Source: Aedes albopictus | Lineage: Eukaryota; Arthropoda; Insecta; Diptera; Culicidae | Direction of reading: 5' to 3' | Length of the DNA: 64,000 bases | Assembly (NCBI RefSeq): GCF_035046485.1 | Contig: NC_085136.1 | Span: 221,716,853 to 221,780,852 of the forward strand | Shown here: in pieces, positions 44,901 to 58,319 of the stretch | How positions within the stretch are numbered: position 1 is the stretch's first letter | How the letters are laid out: each line of letters opens with the position of its first letter | Notes under the pieces: generated by a model | The model's database searches: none | What the model was told of the DNA's origin: nothing | Seen by the model: the letters and a program-made list of their open reading frames with translations, nothing else | Program-made: the position numbers and the translations under genes

Positions 44901-47900
44901 AACGCCCTGGCCGTACCAGATGGAGTGTATACGGGATTTGACATAAGTCGGTACCCACGTCCACCCCCTCATGAGACAAATTTTAATAAAACGTGTTTTT
45001 GGGCGTTAACTGTTAACGCCCTGACCGTACCAGATAGAGTGTATATGAGATTCGACATAAGTCGGTACCCACGTCCACCCCCTCATGAGACAAATTTTAA
45101 TAAAACGTGTTTTTGGGCGTTAACTGTTAACGCCCTGACCGTACCAGATAGAGTGTATATGAGATTCGACATAAGTCGGTACCCACGTCCACCCCCTCAT
45201 GAGACAAATTTTAATAAAACGTCATTTTGGGTGTTCACTGTTAACGCCCTGACCGTACCAGATAGAGTGTATATGGGATTTGACATAAGTCGGTACCCAC
45301 GTCCACCCCCTCATGAGACAAATTTTAATAAAACGTGTTTTTGGGCGTTAACTGTTAACGCCCTGACCGTACCAGATAGAGTGTATATGAGATTCGACAT
45401 AAGTCGGTACCCACGTCCACCCTCTCAGGAGACAAATTTTAATAAATCGTCATTTTGGGTGTTGACTGTTAACGCCCTGACCGTACCAGATAGAGTGTAT
45501 ATGAGATTCGACATAAGTCGGTACCCACGTCCACCCCCTCATGAGACAAATTTTAATAAAACGTGTTTTTGGGCGTTAACTGTTAACGCCCTGACCGTAC
45601 CAGATAGAGTGTATATGAGATTCGACATAAGTCGGTACCCACGTCCACCCCCTCATGAGACAAATTTTAATAAAACGTGTTTTTGGGCGTTAACTGTTAA
45701 CGCCCTGACCGTACCAGATAGAGTGTATATGAGATTCGACATAAGTCGGTACCCACGTCCACCCCCTCATGAGACAAATTTTAATAAAACGTCATTTTGG
45801 GTGTTCACTGTTAACGCCCTGACCGTACCAGATAGAGTGTATATGGGATTTGACATAAGTCGGTACCCACGTCCACCCCCTCATGAGACAAATTTTAATA
45901 AAACGTGTTTTTGGGCGTTAACTGTTAACGCCCTGACCGTACCAGATAGAGTGTATATGAGATTCGACATAAGTCGGTACCCACGTCCACCCTCTCATGA
46001 GACAAATTTTAATAAAACGTCATTTTGGGTGTTCACTGTTAACGCCCTGGCCGTACCAGATGGAGTGTATACGGGATTTGACATAAGTCGGTACCCACGT
46101 CCACCCCCTCATGAGACAAATTTTAATAAAACGTGTTTTTGGGCGTTAACTGTTAACGCCCTGACCGTACCAGATAGAGTGTATATGAGATTCGACATAA
46201 GTCGGTACCCACGTCCACCCTCTCAGGAGACAAATTTTAACAAAACGTCATTTTGGGTGTTAACTGTTAACGCCCTGACCGTACCAGATAGAGTGTATAT
46301 GAGATTCGACATAAGTCGGTACCCACGTCCACCCCCTCATGAGACAAATTTTAATAAAACGTCATTTTGGGTGTTCACTGTTAACGCCCTGACCGTACCA
46401 GATAGAGTGTATATGGGATTTGACATAAGTCGGTACCCACGTCCACCCCCTCATGAGACAAATTTTAATGAAACGTGTTTTTGGGCGTTAACTGTTAACG
46501 CCCTGACCGTACCAGATAGAGTGTATATGAGATTCGACATAAGTCGGTACCCACGTCCACCCTCTCAGGAGACAAATTTTAATAAATCGTCATTTTGGGT
46601 GTTGACTGTTAACGCCCTGACCGCACCAGATAGAGTGTATATGAGATTCGACATAAGTCGGTACCCACGTCCACCCTCTCATGAGACAAATTTTAATAAA
46701 ACGTCATTTTGGGTGTTCACTGTTAACGCCCTGACCGTACCAGATAGAGTGTATATGAGATTCGACATAAGTCGGTACCCACGTCCACCCCCTCATGAGA
46801 CACATTTTAATAAAACGCGTTTTTGGGCGTTAACTGTTAACGCCCTGACCGTACCAGATAGAGTGTATATGAGATTCGACATAAGTCGGTACCCACGTCC
46901 ACCCCCTCATGAGACACATTTTAATAAAACGCGTTTTTGGGCGTTAGCTGTTAACGCCCTGACCGTACCAGATGGAGTGTATATGGGATTTGACATAAGT
47001 CGGTACCCACGTCCACCCCCTCATGAGACAAATTTTAATAAAACGTGTTTTTGGGCGTTAACTGTTAACGCCCTGACCGTACCAGATAGAGTGTATATGA
47101 GATTCGACATAAGTCGGTACCCACGTCCACCCCCTCATGCGACAAATTTTAATAAAACGTGTTTTTGGGCGTTAACTGTTAACGCCCTGACCGTACCAGA
47201 TAGAGTGTATATGAGATTCGACATAAGTCGGTACCCACGTCCACCCCCTCATGCGACAAATTTTAATAAAACGTGTTTTTGGGCGTTAACTGTTAACGCC
47301 CTGACCGTACCAGATAGAGTGTATATGAGATTCGACATAAGTCGGTACCCACGTCCACCCCCTCATGAGACAAATTTTAATAAAACGTGTTTTTGGGCGT
47401 TAACTGTTAACGCCCTGACCGTACCAGATAGAGTGTATATGAGATTCGACATAAGTCGGTACCCACGTCCACCCTCTCAGGAGACAAATTTTAATAAAAC
47501 GTCATTTTGGGTGTTCACTGTTAACGCCCTGGCCGTACCAGATGGAGTGTATACGGGATTTGACATAAGTCGGTACCCACGTCCACCCCCTCATGAGACA
47601 AATTTTAATAAAACGTGTTTTTGGGCGTTAACTGTTAACGCCCTGACCGTACCAGATAGAGTGTATATGAGATTCGACATAAGTCGGTACCCACGTCCAC
47701 CCTCTCAGGAGACAAATTTTAACAAAACGTCATTTTGGGTGTTCACTGTTAACGCCCTGGCCGTACCAGATGGAGTGTATACGGGATTTGACATAAGTCG
47801 GTACCCACGTCCACCCTCTCATGAGACAAATTTTAATAAAACGTCATTTTGGGTGTTCACTGTTAACGCCCTGACCGTACCAGATAGAGTGTATATGAGA

Positions 47901-50900
47901 TTCGACATAAGTCGGTACCCACGTCCACCCCCTCATGAGACAAATTTTAATAAAACGTGTTTTTGGGCGTTAACTGTTAACGCCCTGACCGTACCAGATA
48001 GAGTGTATATGAGATTCGACATAAGTCGGTACCCACGTCCACCCCCTCATGAGACAAATTTTAATAAATCGTCATTTTGGGTGTTCACTGTTAACGCCCT
48101 GACCGTACCAGATGGAGTGTATATGGGATTTGACATAAGTCGGTACCCACGTCCACCCCCTCATGAGACAAATTTTAATAAAACGCGTTTTTGGGCGTTA
48201 ACTGTTAACGCCCTGACCGTACCAGATGGAGTGTATATGGGATTTGACATAAGTCGGTACCCACGTCCACCCCCTCATGAGACAAATTTTAATAAAACGT
48301 GTTTTTGGGCGTTAACTGTTAACGCCCTGACCGTACCAGATAGAGTGTATACGGGATTTGACATAAGTCGGTACCCACGTCCACCCCCTCATGAGACAAA
48401 TTTTAATAAAACGTCATTTTGGGTGTTCACTGTTAACGCCCTGACCGTACCAGATAGAGTGTATATGGGATTTGACATAAGTCGGTACCCACGTCCACCC
48501 CCTCATGAGACAAATTTTAATAAAACGTCATTTTGGGTGTTCACTGTTAACGCCCTGACCGTACCAGATAGAGTGTATATGAGATTCGACATAAGTCGGT
48601 ACCCACGTCCACCCCCTCATGAGACAAATTTTAATAAAACGTCATTTTGGGTGTTCACTGTTAACGCCCTGGCCGTACCAGATGGAGTGTATACGGGATT
48701 TGACATAAGTCGGTACCCACGTCCACCCCCTCATGAGACAAATTTTAATAAAACGTGTTTTTGGGCGTTAACTGTTAACGCCCTGACCGTACCAGATAGA
48801 GTGTATATGAGATTCGACATAAGTCGGTACCCACGTCCACCCCCTCATGAGACAAATTTTAATAAAACGTGTTTTTGGGCGTTAACTGTTAACGCCCTGA
48901 CCGTACCAGATAGAGTGTATATGAGATTCGACATAAGTCGGTACCCACGTCCACCCCCTCATGAGACAAATTTTAATAAAACGTCATTTTGGGTGTTCAC
49001 TGTTAACGCCCTGACCGTACCAGATAGAGTGTATATGGGATTTGACATAAGTCGGTACCCACGTCCACCCCCTCATGAGACAAATTTTAATAAAACGTGT
49101 TTTTGGGCGTTAACTGTTAACGCCCTGACCGTACCAGATAGAGTGTATATGAGATTCGACATAAGTCGGTACCCACGTCCACCCTCTCAGGAGACAAATT
49201 TTAATAAATCGTCATTTTGGGTGTTGACTGTTAACGCCCTGACCGTACCAGATAGAGTGTATATGAGATTCGACATAAGTCGGTACCCACGTCCACCCCC
49301 TCATGAGACAAATTTTAATAAAACGTGTTTTTGGGCGTTAACTGTTAACGCCCTGACCGTACCAGATAGAGTGTATATGAGATTCGACATAAGTCGGTAC
49401 CCACGTCCACCCCCTCATGAGACAAATTTTAATAAAACGTGTTTTTGGGCGTTAACTGTTAACGCCCTGACCGTACCAGATAGAGTGTATATGAGATTCG
49501 ACATAAGTCGGTACCCACGTCCACCCCCTCATGAGACAAATTTTAATAAAACGTGTTTTTGGGCGTTAACTGTTAACGCCCTGACCGTACCAGATAGAGT
49601 GTATATGAGATTCGACATAAGTCGGTACCCACGTCCACCCTCTCAGGAGACAAATTTTAACAAAACGTCATTTTGGGTGTTCACTGTTAACGCCCTGGCC
49701 GTACCAGATGGAGTGTATACGGGATTTGACATAAGTCGGTACCCACGTCCACCCTCTCATGAGACAAATTTTAATAAAACGTCATTTTGGGTGTTCACTG
49801 TTAACGCCCTGACCGTACCAGATAGAGTGTATATGAGATTCGACATAAGTCGGTACCCACGTCCACCCCCTCATGAGACAAATTTTAATAAAACGTGTTT
49901 TTGGGCGTTAACTGTTAACGCCCTGACCGTACCAGATAGAGTGTATATGAGATTCGACATAAGTCGGTAGCCACGTCCACCCCCTCATGAGACAAATTTT
50001 AATGAATCGTCATTTTGGGTGTTCACTGTTAACGCCCTGACCGTACCAGATGGAGTGTATATGGGATTTGACATAAGTCGGTACCCACGTCCACCCCCTC
50101 ATGAGACAAATTTTAATAAAACGCGTTTTTGGGCGTTAACTGTTAACGCCCTGACCGTACCAGATGGAGTGTATATGGGATTTGACATAAGTCGGTACCC
50201 ACGTCCACCCCCTCATGAGACAAATTTTAATAAAACGCGTTTTTGGGCGTTAACTGTTAACGCCCTGACCGTACCAGATGGAGTGTATATGGGATTTGAC
50301 ATAAGTCGGTACCCACGTCCACCCCCTCATGAGACAAATTTTAATAAAACGTGTTTTTGGGCGTTAACTGTTAACGCCCTGACCGTACCAGATAGAGTGT
50401 ATATGAGATTCGACATAAGTCGGTACCCACGTCCACCCCCTCATGAGACAAATTTTAATAAAACGTCATTTTGGGTGTTCACTGTTAACGCCCTGACCGT
50501 ACCAGATAGAGTGTATATGGGATTTGACATAAGTCGGTACCCACGTCCACCCCCTCATGAGACAAATTTTAATAAAACGTGTTTTTGGGCGTTAACTGTT
50601 AACGCCCTGACCGTACCAGATAGAGTGTATATGAGATTCGACATAAGTCGGTACCCACGTCCACCCCCTCATGAGACAAATTTTAATAAAACGTGTTTTT
50701 GGGCGTTAACTGTTAACGCCCTGACCGTACCAGATAGAGTGTATATGAGATTCGACATAAGTCGGTACCCACGTCCACCCCCTCATGAGACAAATTTTAA
50801 TAAAACGTCATTTTGGGTGTTCACTGTTAACGCCCTGACCGTACCAGATAGAGTGTATATGGGATTTGACATAAGTCGGTACCCACGTCCACCCCCTCAT

Positions 50901-53900
50901 GAGACAAATTTTAATAAAACGTGTTTTTGGGCGTTAACTGTTAACGCCCTGACCGTACCAGATAGAGTGTATATGAGATTCGACATAAGTCGGTACCCAC
51001 GTCCACCCTCTCAGGAGACAAATTTTAATAAATCGTCATTTTGGGTGTTGACTGTTAACGCCCTGACCGTACCAGATAGAGTGTATATGAGATTCGACAT
51101 AAGTCGGTACCCACGTCCACCCCCTCATGAGACAAATTTTAATAAAACGTGTTTTTGGGCGTTAACTGTTAACGCCCTGACCGTACCAGATAGAGTGTAT
51201 ATGAGATTCGACATAAGTCGGTACCCACGTCCACCCCCTCATGAGACAAATTTTAATAAAACGTGTTTTTGGGCGTTAACTGTTAACGCCCTGACCGTAC
51301 CAGATAGAGTGTATATGAGATTCGACATAAGTCGGTACCCACGTCCACCCCCTCATGAGACAAATTTTAATAAAACGTCATTTTGGGTGTTCACTGTTAA
51401 CGCCCTGACCGTACCAGATAGAGTGTATATGGGATTTGACATAAGTCGGTACCCACGTCCACCCCCTCATGAGACAAATTTTAATAAAACGTGTTTTTGG
51501 GCGTTAACTGTTAACGCCCTGACCGTACCAGATAGAGTGTATATGAGATTCGACATAAGTCGGTACCCACGTCCACCCCCTCATGAGACAAATTTTAATA
51601 AAACGTCATTTTGGGTGTTCACTGTTAACGCCCTGACCGTACCAGATAGAGTGTATATGGGATTTGACATAAGTCGGTACCCACGTCCACCCCCTCATGA
51701 GACAAATTTTAATAAAACGTGTTTTTGGGCGTTAACTGTTAACGCCCTGACCGTACCAGATAGAGTGTATATGAGATTCGACATAAGTCGGTACCCACGT
51801 CCACCCCCTCATGAGACAAATTTTAATAAAACGTCATTTTGGGTGTTCACTGTTAACGCCCTGACCGTACCAGATAGAGTGTATATGGGATTTGACATAA
51901 GTCGGTACCCACGTCCACCCCCTCATGAGACAAATTTTAATAAAACGTGTTTTTGGGCGTTAACTGTTAACGCCCTGACCGTACCAGATAGAGTGTATAT
52001 GAGATTCGACATAAGTCGGTACCCACGTCCACCCCCTCATGAGACAAATTTTAATAAAACGTCATTTTGGGTGTTCACTGTTAACGCCCTGACCGTACCA
52101 GATAGAGTGTATATGGGATTTGACATAAGTCGGTACCCACGTCCACCCCCTCATGAGACAAATTTTAATAAAACGTGTTTTTGGGCGTTAACTGTTAACG
52201 CCCTGACCGTACCAGATAGAGTGTATATGAGATTCGACATAAGTCGGTACCCACGTCCACCCTCTCAGGAGACAAATTTTAATAAATCGTCATTTTGGGT
52301 GTTGACTGTTAACGCCCTGACCGTACCAGATAGAGTGTATATGAGATTCGACATAAGTCGGTACCCACGTCCACCCCCTCATGAGACAAATTTTAATAAA
52401 ACTTGTTTTTGGGCGTTAACTGTTAACGCCCTGACCGTACCAGATAGAGTGTATATGAGATTCGACATAAGTCGGTACCCACGTCCACCCCCTCATGAGA
52501 CAAATTTTAATAAAACGTGTTTTTGGGCGTTAACTGTTAACGCCCTGACCGTACCAGATAGAGTGTATATGAGATTCGACATAAGTCGGTACCCACGTCC
52601 ACCCCCTCATGAGACAAATTTTAATAAAACGTCATTTTGGGTGTTCACTGTTAACGCCCTGACCGTACCAGATAGAGTGTATATGGGATTTGACATAAGT
52701 CGGTACCCACGTCCACCCCCTCATGAGACAAATTTTAATAAAACGTGTTTTTGGGCGTTAACTGTTAACGCCCTGACCGTACCAGATAGAGTGTATATGA
52801 GATTCGACATAAGTCGGTACCCACGTCCACCCTCTCAGGAGACAAATTTTAATAAAACGTCATTTTGGGTGTTCACTGTTAACGCCCTGGCCGTACCAGA
52901 TGGAGTGTATACGGGATTTGACATAAGTCGGTACCCACGTCCACCCTCTCATGAGACAAATTTTAATAAAACGTCATTTTGGGTGTTCACTGTTAACGCC
53001 CTGGCCGTACCAGATGGAGTGTATACGGGATTTGACATAAGTCGGTACCCACGTCCACCCCCTCATGAGACAAATTTTAATAAAACGTGTTTTTGGGCGT
53101 TAACTGTTAACGCCCTGACCGTACCAGATAGAGTGTATATGAGATTCGACATAAGTCGGTACCCACGTCCACCCCCTCATGAGACAAATTTTAATAAAAC
53201 GTCATTTTGGGTGTTCACTGTTAACGCCCTGGCCGTACCAGATGGAGTGTATACGGGATTTGACATAAGTCGGTACCCACGTCCACCCCCTCATGAGACA
53301 AATTTTAATAAAACGTGTTTTTGGGCGTTAACTGTTAACGCCCTGACCGTACCAGATAGAGTGTATATGAGATTCGACATAAGTCGGTACCCACGTCCAC
53401 CCCCTCATGAGACAAATTTTAATAAAACGTGTTTTTGGGCGTTAACTGTTAACGCCCTGACCGTACCAGATAGAGTGTATATGAGATTCGACATAAGTCG
53501 GTACCCACGTCCACCCCCTCATGAGACAAATTTTAATAAAACGTCATTTTGGGTGTTCACTGTTAACGCCCTGACCGTACCAGATAGAGTGTATATGGGA
53601 TTTGACATAAGTCGGTACCCACGTCCACCCCCTCATGAGACAAATTTTAATAAAACGTGTTTTTGGGCGTTAACTGTTAACGCCCTGACCGTACCAGATA
53701 GAGTGTATATGAGATTCGACATAAGTCGGTACCCACGTCCACCCTCTCAGGAGACAAATTTTAATAAATCGTCATTTTGGGTGTTGACTGTTAACGCCCT
53801 GACCGTACCAGATAGAGTGTATATGAGATTCGACATAAGTCGGTACCCACGTCCACCCCCTCATGAGACAAATTTTAATAAAACGTGTTTTTGGGCGTTA

Positions 53901-56900
53901 ACTGTTAACGCCCTGACCGTACCAGATAGAGTGTATATGAGATTCGACATAAGTCGGTACCCACGTCCACCCTCTCAGGAGACAAATTTTAATAAATCGT
54001 CATTTTGGGTGTTGACTGTTAACGCCCTGACCGTACCAGATAGAGTGTATATGAGATTCGACATAAGTCGGTACCCACGTCCACCCCCTCATGAGACAAA
54101 TTTTAATAAATCGTGTTTTTGGGCGTTAACTGTTAACGCCCTGACCGTACCAGATAGAGTGTATATGAGATTCGACATAAGTCGGTACCCACGTCCACCC
54201 CCTCATGAGACAAATTTTAATAAAACGTGTTTTTGGGCGTTAACTGTTAACGCCCTGACCGTACCAGATAGAGTGTATATGAGATTCGACATAAGTCGGT
54301 ACCCACGTCCACCCCCTCATGAGACAAATTTTAATAAAACGTCATTTTGGGTGTTCACTGTTAACGCCCTGACCGTACCAGATAGAGTGTATATGGGATT
54401 TGACATAAGTCGGTACCCACGTCCACCCCCTCATGAGACAAATTTTAATAAAACGTGTTTTTGGGCGTTAACTGTTAACGCCCTGACCGTACCAGATAGA
54501 GTGTATATGAGATTCGACATAAGTCGGTACCCACGTCCACCCTCTCAGGAGACAAATTTTAATAAAACGTCATTTTGGGTGTTCACTGTTAACGCCCTGG
54601 CCGTACCAGATGGAGTGTATACGGGATTTGACATAAGTCGGTACCCACGTCCACCCTCTCATGAGACAAATTTTAATAAAACGTCATTTTGGGTGTTCAC
54701 TGTTAACGCCCTGGCCGTACCAGATGGAGTGTATACGGGATTTGACATAAGTCGGTACCCACGTCCACCCCCTCATGAGACAAATTTTAATAAAACGTGT
54801 TTTTGGGCGTTAACTGTTAACGCCCTGACCGTACCAGATAGAGTGTATATGAGATTCGACATAAGTCGGTACCCACGTCCACCCCCTCATGAGACAAATT
54901 TTAATAAAACGTCATTTTGGGTGTTCACTGTTAACGCCCTGGCCGTACCAGATGGAGTGTATACGGGATTTGACATAAGTCGGTACCCACGTCCACCCCC
55001 TCATGAGACAAATTTTAATAAAACGTGTTTTTGGGCGTTAACTGTTAACGCCCTGACCGTACCAGATAGAGTGTATATGAGATTCGACATAAGTCGGTAC
55101 CCACGTCCACCCTCTCAGGAGACAAATTTTAACAAAACGTCATTTTGGGTGTTCACTGTTAACGCCCTGGCCGTACCAGATGGAGTGTATACGGGATTTG
55201 ACATAAGTCGGTACCCACGTCCACCCTCTCATGAGACAAATTTTAATAAAACGTCATTTTGGGTGTTCACTGTTAACGCCCTGATCGTACCAGATAGAGT
55301 GTATATGAGATTCGACATAAGTCGGTACCCACGTCCACCCCCTCATGAGACAAATTTTAATAAAACGTGTTTTTGGGCGTTAACTGTTAACGCCCTGACC
55401 GTACCAGATAGAGTGTATATGAGATTCGACATAAGTCGGTACCCACGTCCACCCCCTCATGAGACAAATTTTAATAAAACGTCATTTTGGGTGTTCACTG
55501 TTAACGCCCTGGCCGTACCAGATGGAGTGTATATGAGATTCGACATAAGTCGGTACCCACGTCCACCCCCTCATGAGACAAATTTTAATAAAACGTGTTT
55601 TTGGGCGTTAACTGTTAACGCCCTGACCGTACCAGATAGAGTGTATATGAGATTCGACATAAGTCGGTACCCACGTCCACCCCCTCATGAGACAAATTTT
55701 AATAAAACGTCATTTTGGGTGTTCACTGTTAACGCCCTGACCGTACCAGATGGAGTGTATATGGGATTTGACATAAGTCGGTACTCACGTCCACCCCCTC
55801 ATGAGACAAATTTTAATAAATCGTCATTTTGGGTGTTCACTGTTAACGCCCTGACCGTACCAGATGGAGTGTATATGGGATTTGACATAAGTCGGTACCC
55901 ACGTCCACCCCCTCATGAGACAAATTTTAATAAAACGCGTTTTTGGGCGTTAACTGTTAACGCCCTGACCGTACCAGATGGAGTGTATATGGGATTTGAC
56001 ATAAGTCGGTACCCACGTCCACCCCCTCATGAGACACATTTTAATAAAACGTCATTTTGGGTGTTCACTGTTAACGCCCTGGCCGTACCAGATGGAGTGT
56101 ATACGGGATTTGACATAAGTCGGTACCCACGTCCACCCCCTCGGGAGACAAAATTTCAATAAAACGTTTTTTGGGGCGTTAACTGTTAACGCCCGGACCG
56201 TACCAAATGCAGATTTTAATAAAATGTTAATTTGGAGTATTTAGGACAATTAAAATTGACAAAAAAAAAATTGGTTGAATCGGTCAGGATGCTAACACCC
56301 AAATATATTCTCATCAATGTGTTTTCTCGTCTCATGTTTACTGTTTGGCGGTCAAATGTATGTGAAATGGAATGAAAACATATTCCAGTTAGGGAATGAC
56401 CGCTGTATTTGAAAAACAATACATACCTGAGATTTGGATATTGGCCATGGGATCGTTCTCAAATGCAGGTGCGTAGTACATGACATCATCCTGATTCACA
56501 AATGCCGTTTCGGAATCAATATGAATGGATTGTGTCGGAGACAAGCCTGTCAAGACAAAAGTTATTAATCAAACATTCAATAAATTCGCTACCGTAGAGA
56601 CAAACGATACGTCACGTAAATTTGAAAGAATCAATGCTGAATATGTCAGTAGGGTAAGTGTACTAGTTATGGCCGTAGTGGTTCCTTATTTCAGGCCAAA
56701 CATTTCAATAGGTCCTATCTGCATTTGAGAGGCTCTCTTTGTTCACTTTCTCTTTTAATTATTGCAATGCAATGGTACACTTTTCAACTATTTTTACAGT
56801 ACAAATCAAAAGACGATTGATTTGACCATCGTTCAATGCAAGGAGATAATCATAAAACAAATAAACAACTGAGATATTAACGAAAGAGAGGGAAACCAAA

Positions 56901-58319
56901 GAGATCCTCTCTTCTGCAGATAGGACCTTTAGACATGTTTGGCCTGATTTGGCCATAGTGTGTATTTGGAACGATTTCGAACTTTGAACTTTTATATGTG
57001 TTAGCAACATTTTTACTCTATCTTACTTTAAAACTCGCCAACTGATGCAAAACTTTAAAACTTTCCAAATATCCGGTATGATAAAATAGGAAATCACTAT
57101 GGCGATAACTGGTACACTTAGGCTACAGAAGTAGAACCAAACTGACCAAAATAAAACACACAACATTAGCAAGAGGTTATCTGAAAAAGGTCTGAAACCG
57201 ATTCCCGATAAAGCATGAGCAAGAACCTTTCGTAACTTGGTGGGCATCCATGAAATACGTTGCGATCCTAGGAGGGGGAGAGGTAAGGCTTGTGATTGCA
57301 TGTCAAATAATGTATAAAGTTTAGTAATACAGAGGGGAGGTGTCTGTGGGTGGTTGAAAATTCTCAAATGTGACTTGTCGTCCTTTATGGATGCCCCCAT
57401 ACTACTGAATGTCTCTACCAAAACTAATACATATTGCAACAAATACCTGTCAATATTTTGGTGCTTGTTGTAGCTGGGTCCATCGGAGCTAGGATGTATG
57501 ATCCCGGAAACTGCACTGAGTTCGGCAATACATCGTTACGATCAGAATGTTCACCGGAAACGGGTTGCACCAGTTGAATGGTTATTCCAGCCGCATGCGA
57601 CGAAGGGCCAGCGTTCGGATGCACACTTTCAGCACCACCATCAGAGGTACAAGGCGCATTTGATCCCGCAGAGCTTACATTTTGTTGAATCTGTACAGCA
57701 GCATTCGGTGGATGTTGTAACGGAGCGCTTCGCTGTGGCTGAGCACGTACAGCCTTGGTAGTTAGTGTCTGCGATGTTTGTGTCGGTTGTGCAGGAAAAA
57801 CATTCTCATCAGGAAAATCCTCGGGTTTGGCAGATGCTGCGGCTTGAGGCTGCGTTTGATTTTTTCCGTGCTCTGCTGCTCGTTTCCCATTTGCCTCCGA
57901 GAGAACCGTCTTTTTGTTGCGGATACATTCTAGAATAAAAATGTGCTGTTAAGGATTTTGCTTTGATTCGGTTGGTGCAATAGCTAACCTTGGGCCATCA
58001 AATTGTAGTCTTTCGAGTTTGTACATTTTGGCTTTTTGGCCGGTTTGAGGCGCTTACGTTTGTTGTCCACATCAGACACCTCCCGTTTTGAAAGCTCTTC
58101 TGCCGCTTCTTCTGCCATTTGGAGGTTTTTGAATTTTTTGAAAACAATCACCGCAATTTTCTTCGAAGGGCCGTAATACTCCTGGCCAGTGACACGGAGG
58201 GCTTCGATCTTAATGTTCGGGAGTTTCGGCCAATGCAGCAAACCCTTTTTAACCCAACCCGTCGGCACAGTCATCACTTTGAATTTGTTGTTTTCGATGA
58301 GTTGAACAACGGAATACAT
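38931..58319 (-). CDS. DUF4806-like protein, five coding exons, 16.4 kb intron
   Basis: Exons on the minus strand are 58319-57989, 57929-57447, 56546-56427, 40063-39813 and 39275-38931. All junctions are GT-AG and phases agree, giving about 509 aa. Exon 1 encodes MYSVVQLIENNKFKVM and a GWVKKGLLHWP motif, the N-terminal block common in insect DUF4806 proteins. Exon 2 is Gln/Pro/Ala-rich. Exon 4 starts with a likely coiled coil (EQMKADLKECIETTVEKVVE) and then PINTEEELKNWNIEL. Exon 5 (LEYFSKII, ACYTIVDVLFTRDFWTKMTW) completes the DUF4806-like region. An in-frame stop lies at 38933-38931, but an acidic tail is open in the next frame to 38750. As the second gene of a CACTA-like element it may be an accessory DNA-binding factor analogous to TnpA. 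That role is inferred. A 60-bp intron immediately precedes the ATG. Confidence 0.72.
39276..39812 (-). other. Intron 4 of the DUF4806-like gene
   Basis: The intron starts with donor GTAAGT (39812) and ends with TTTTCCAG (39276). It has no ORF, repeat array or RNA gene that I can recognise. Confidence 0.6.
40181..40268. repeat. Left flank of the array: inverted satellite motif and hairpin
   Basis: GGTGCGGTCAGGGTACTAAC (40181-40200) is a diverged reverse complement of the satellite segment that reads GTTAACGCCCTGACCGTACC. A similar motif, in the same orientation, lies past the right end (about 56280-56298). A perfect hairpin TTTTTTTTACGCGG / CCGCGTAAAAAAAA follows at 40231-40268. Confidence 0.65.
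40530..56235. repeat. 114-bp satellite array, about 137 units, intronic
   Basis: The unit marker GTTAACGCCC recurs every 114 bp. From the first TTAACGCC at 40567 to that at 56071 is 15,504 bp, exactly 136 periods with no net indel. One degenerate unit follows at 56186 (period 115) and a partial beyond it. Units fall into a few types distinguished by linked changes: GATAGA/GATGGA, ATGAGATTC/ATGGGATTT/ACGGGATTT, CCCCTCATG/CTCTCAGGA, and ACGTGTTTTTGGGCGTTA/ACGTCATTTTGGGTGTTC. The period is a multiple of three and one plus-strand frame is stop-free, which yields giant apparent ORFs (40557-49970 and 50019-56162) split by a single TAC-to-TAG change at 49970. Most differences between units are non-synonymous, so I do not call a protein. 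The array lies in intron 3 of the minus-strand DUF4806-like gene. Confidence 0.97.
56547..57446 (-). other. Intron 2 of the DUF4806-like gene
   Basis: It runs from donor GTATTT (57446) to acceptor TTGACAG (56547). A 139-codon open frame at 57023-57442 within it has hydrophobic stretches but begins at the donor and has no motif that I recognise. I treat it as intronic. Confidence 0.55.

Noticed and set aside
40557..56162. Two giant ORFs (3137 and 2047 codons) as repeat-protein genes
   Set aside because: They are produced by a 114-bp satellite whose period is divisible by three. Substitutions among units are mainly replacements, there are no non-repeat ends, and the array lies antisense inside an intron.
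40530..56235. CRISPR-like array
   Set aside because: The 114-bp units are contiguous and nearly identical over their full length with no variable spacers, and the genome is eukaryotic.
57023..57442. 139-aa minus-strand ORF with hydrophobic segments
   Set aside because: It starts at the exon 2 donor and runs through intron 2 of the DUF4806-like gene. It has no family motif and the spliced phase works without it.
38931..58319. DUF4806-like gene as a resident host gene at this locus
   Set aside because: The gene lies wholly inside the inverted ends and TG duplication that interrupt an RTE LINE, so it arrived with the transposon.
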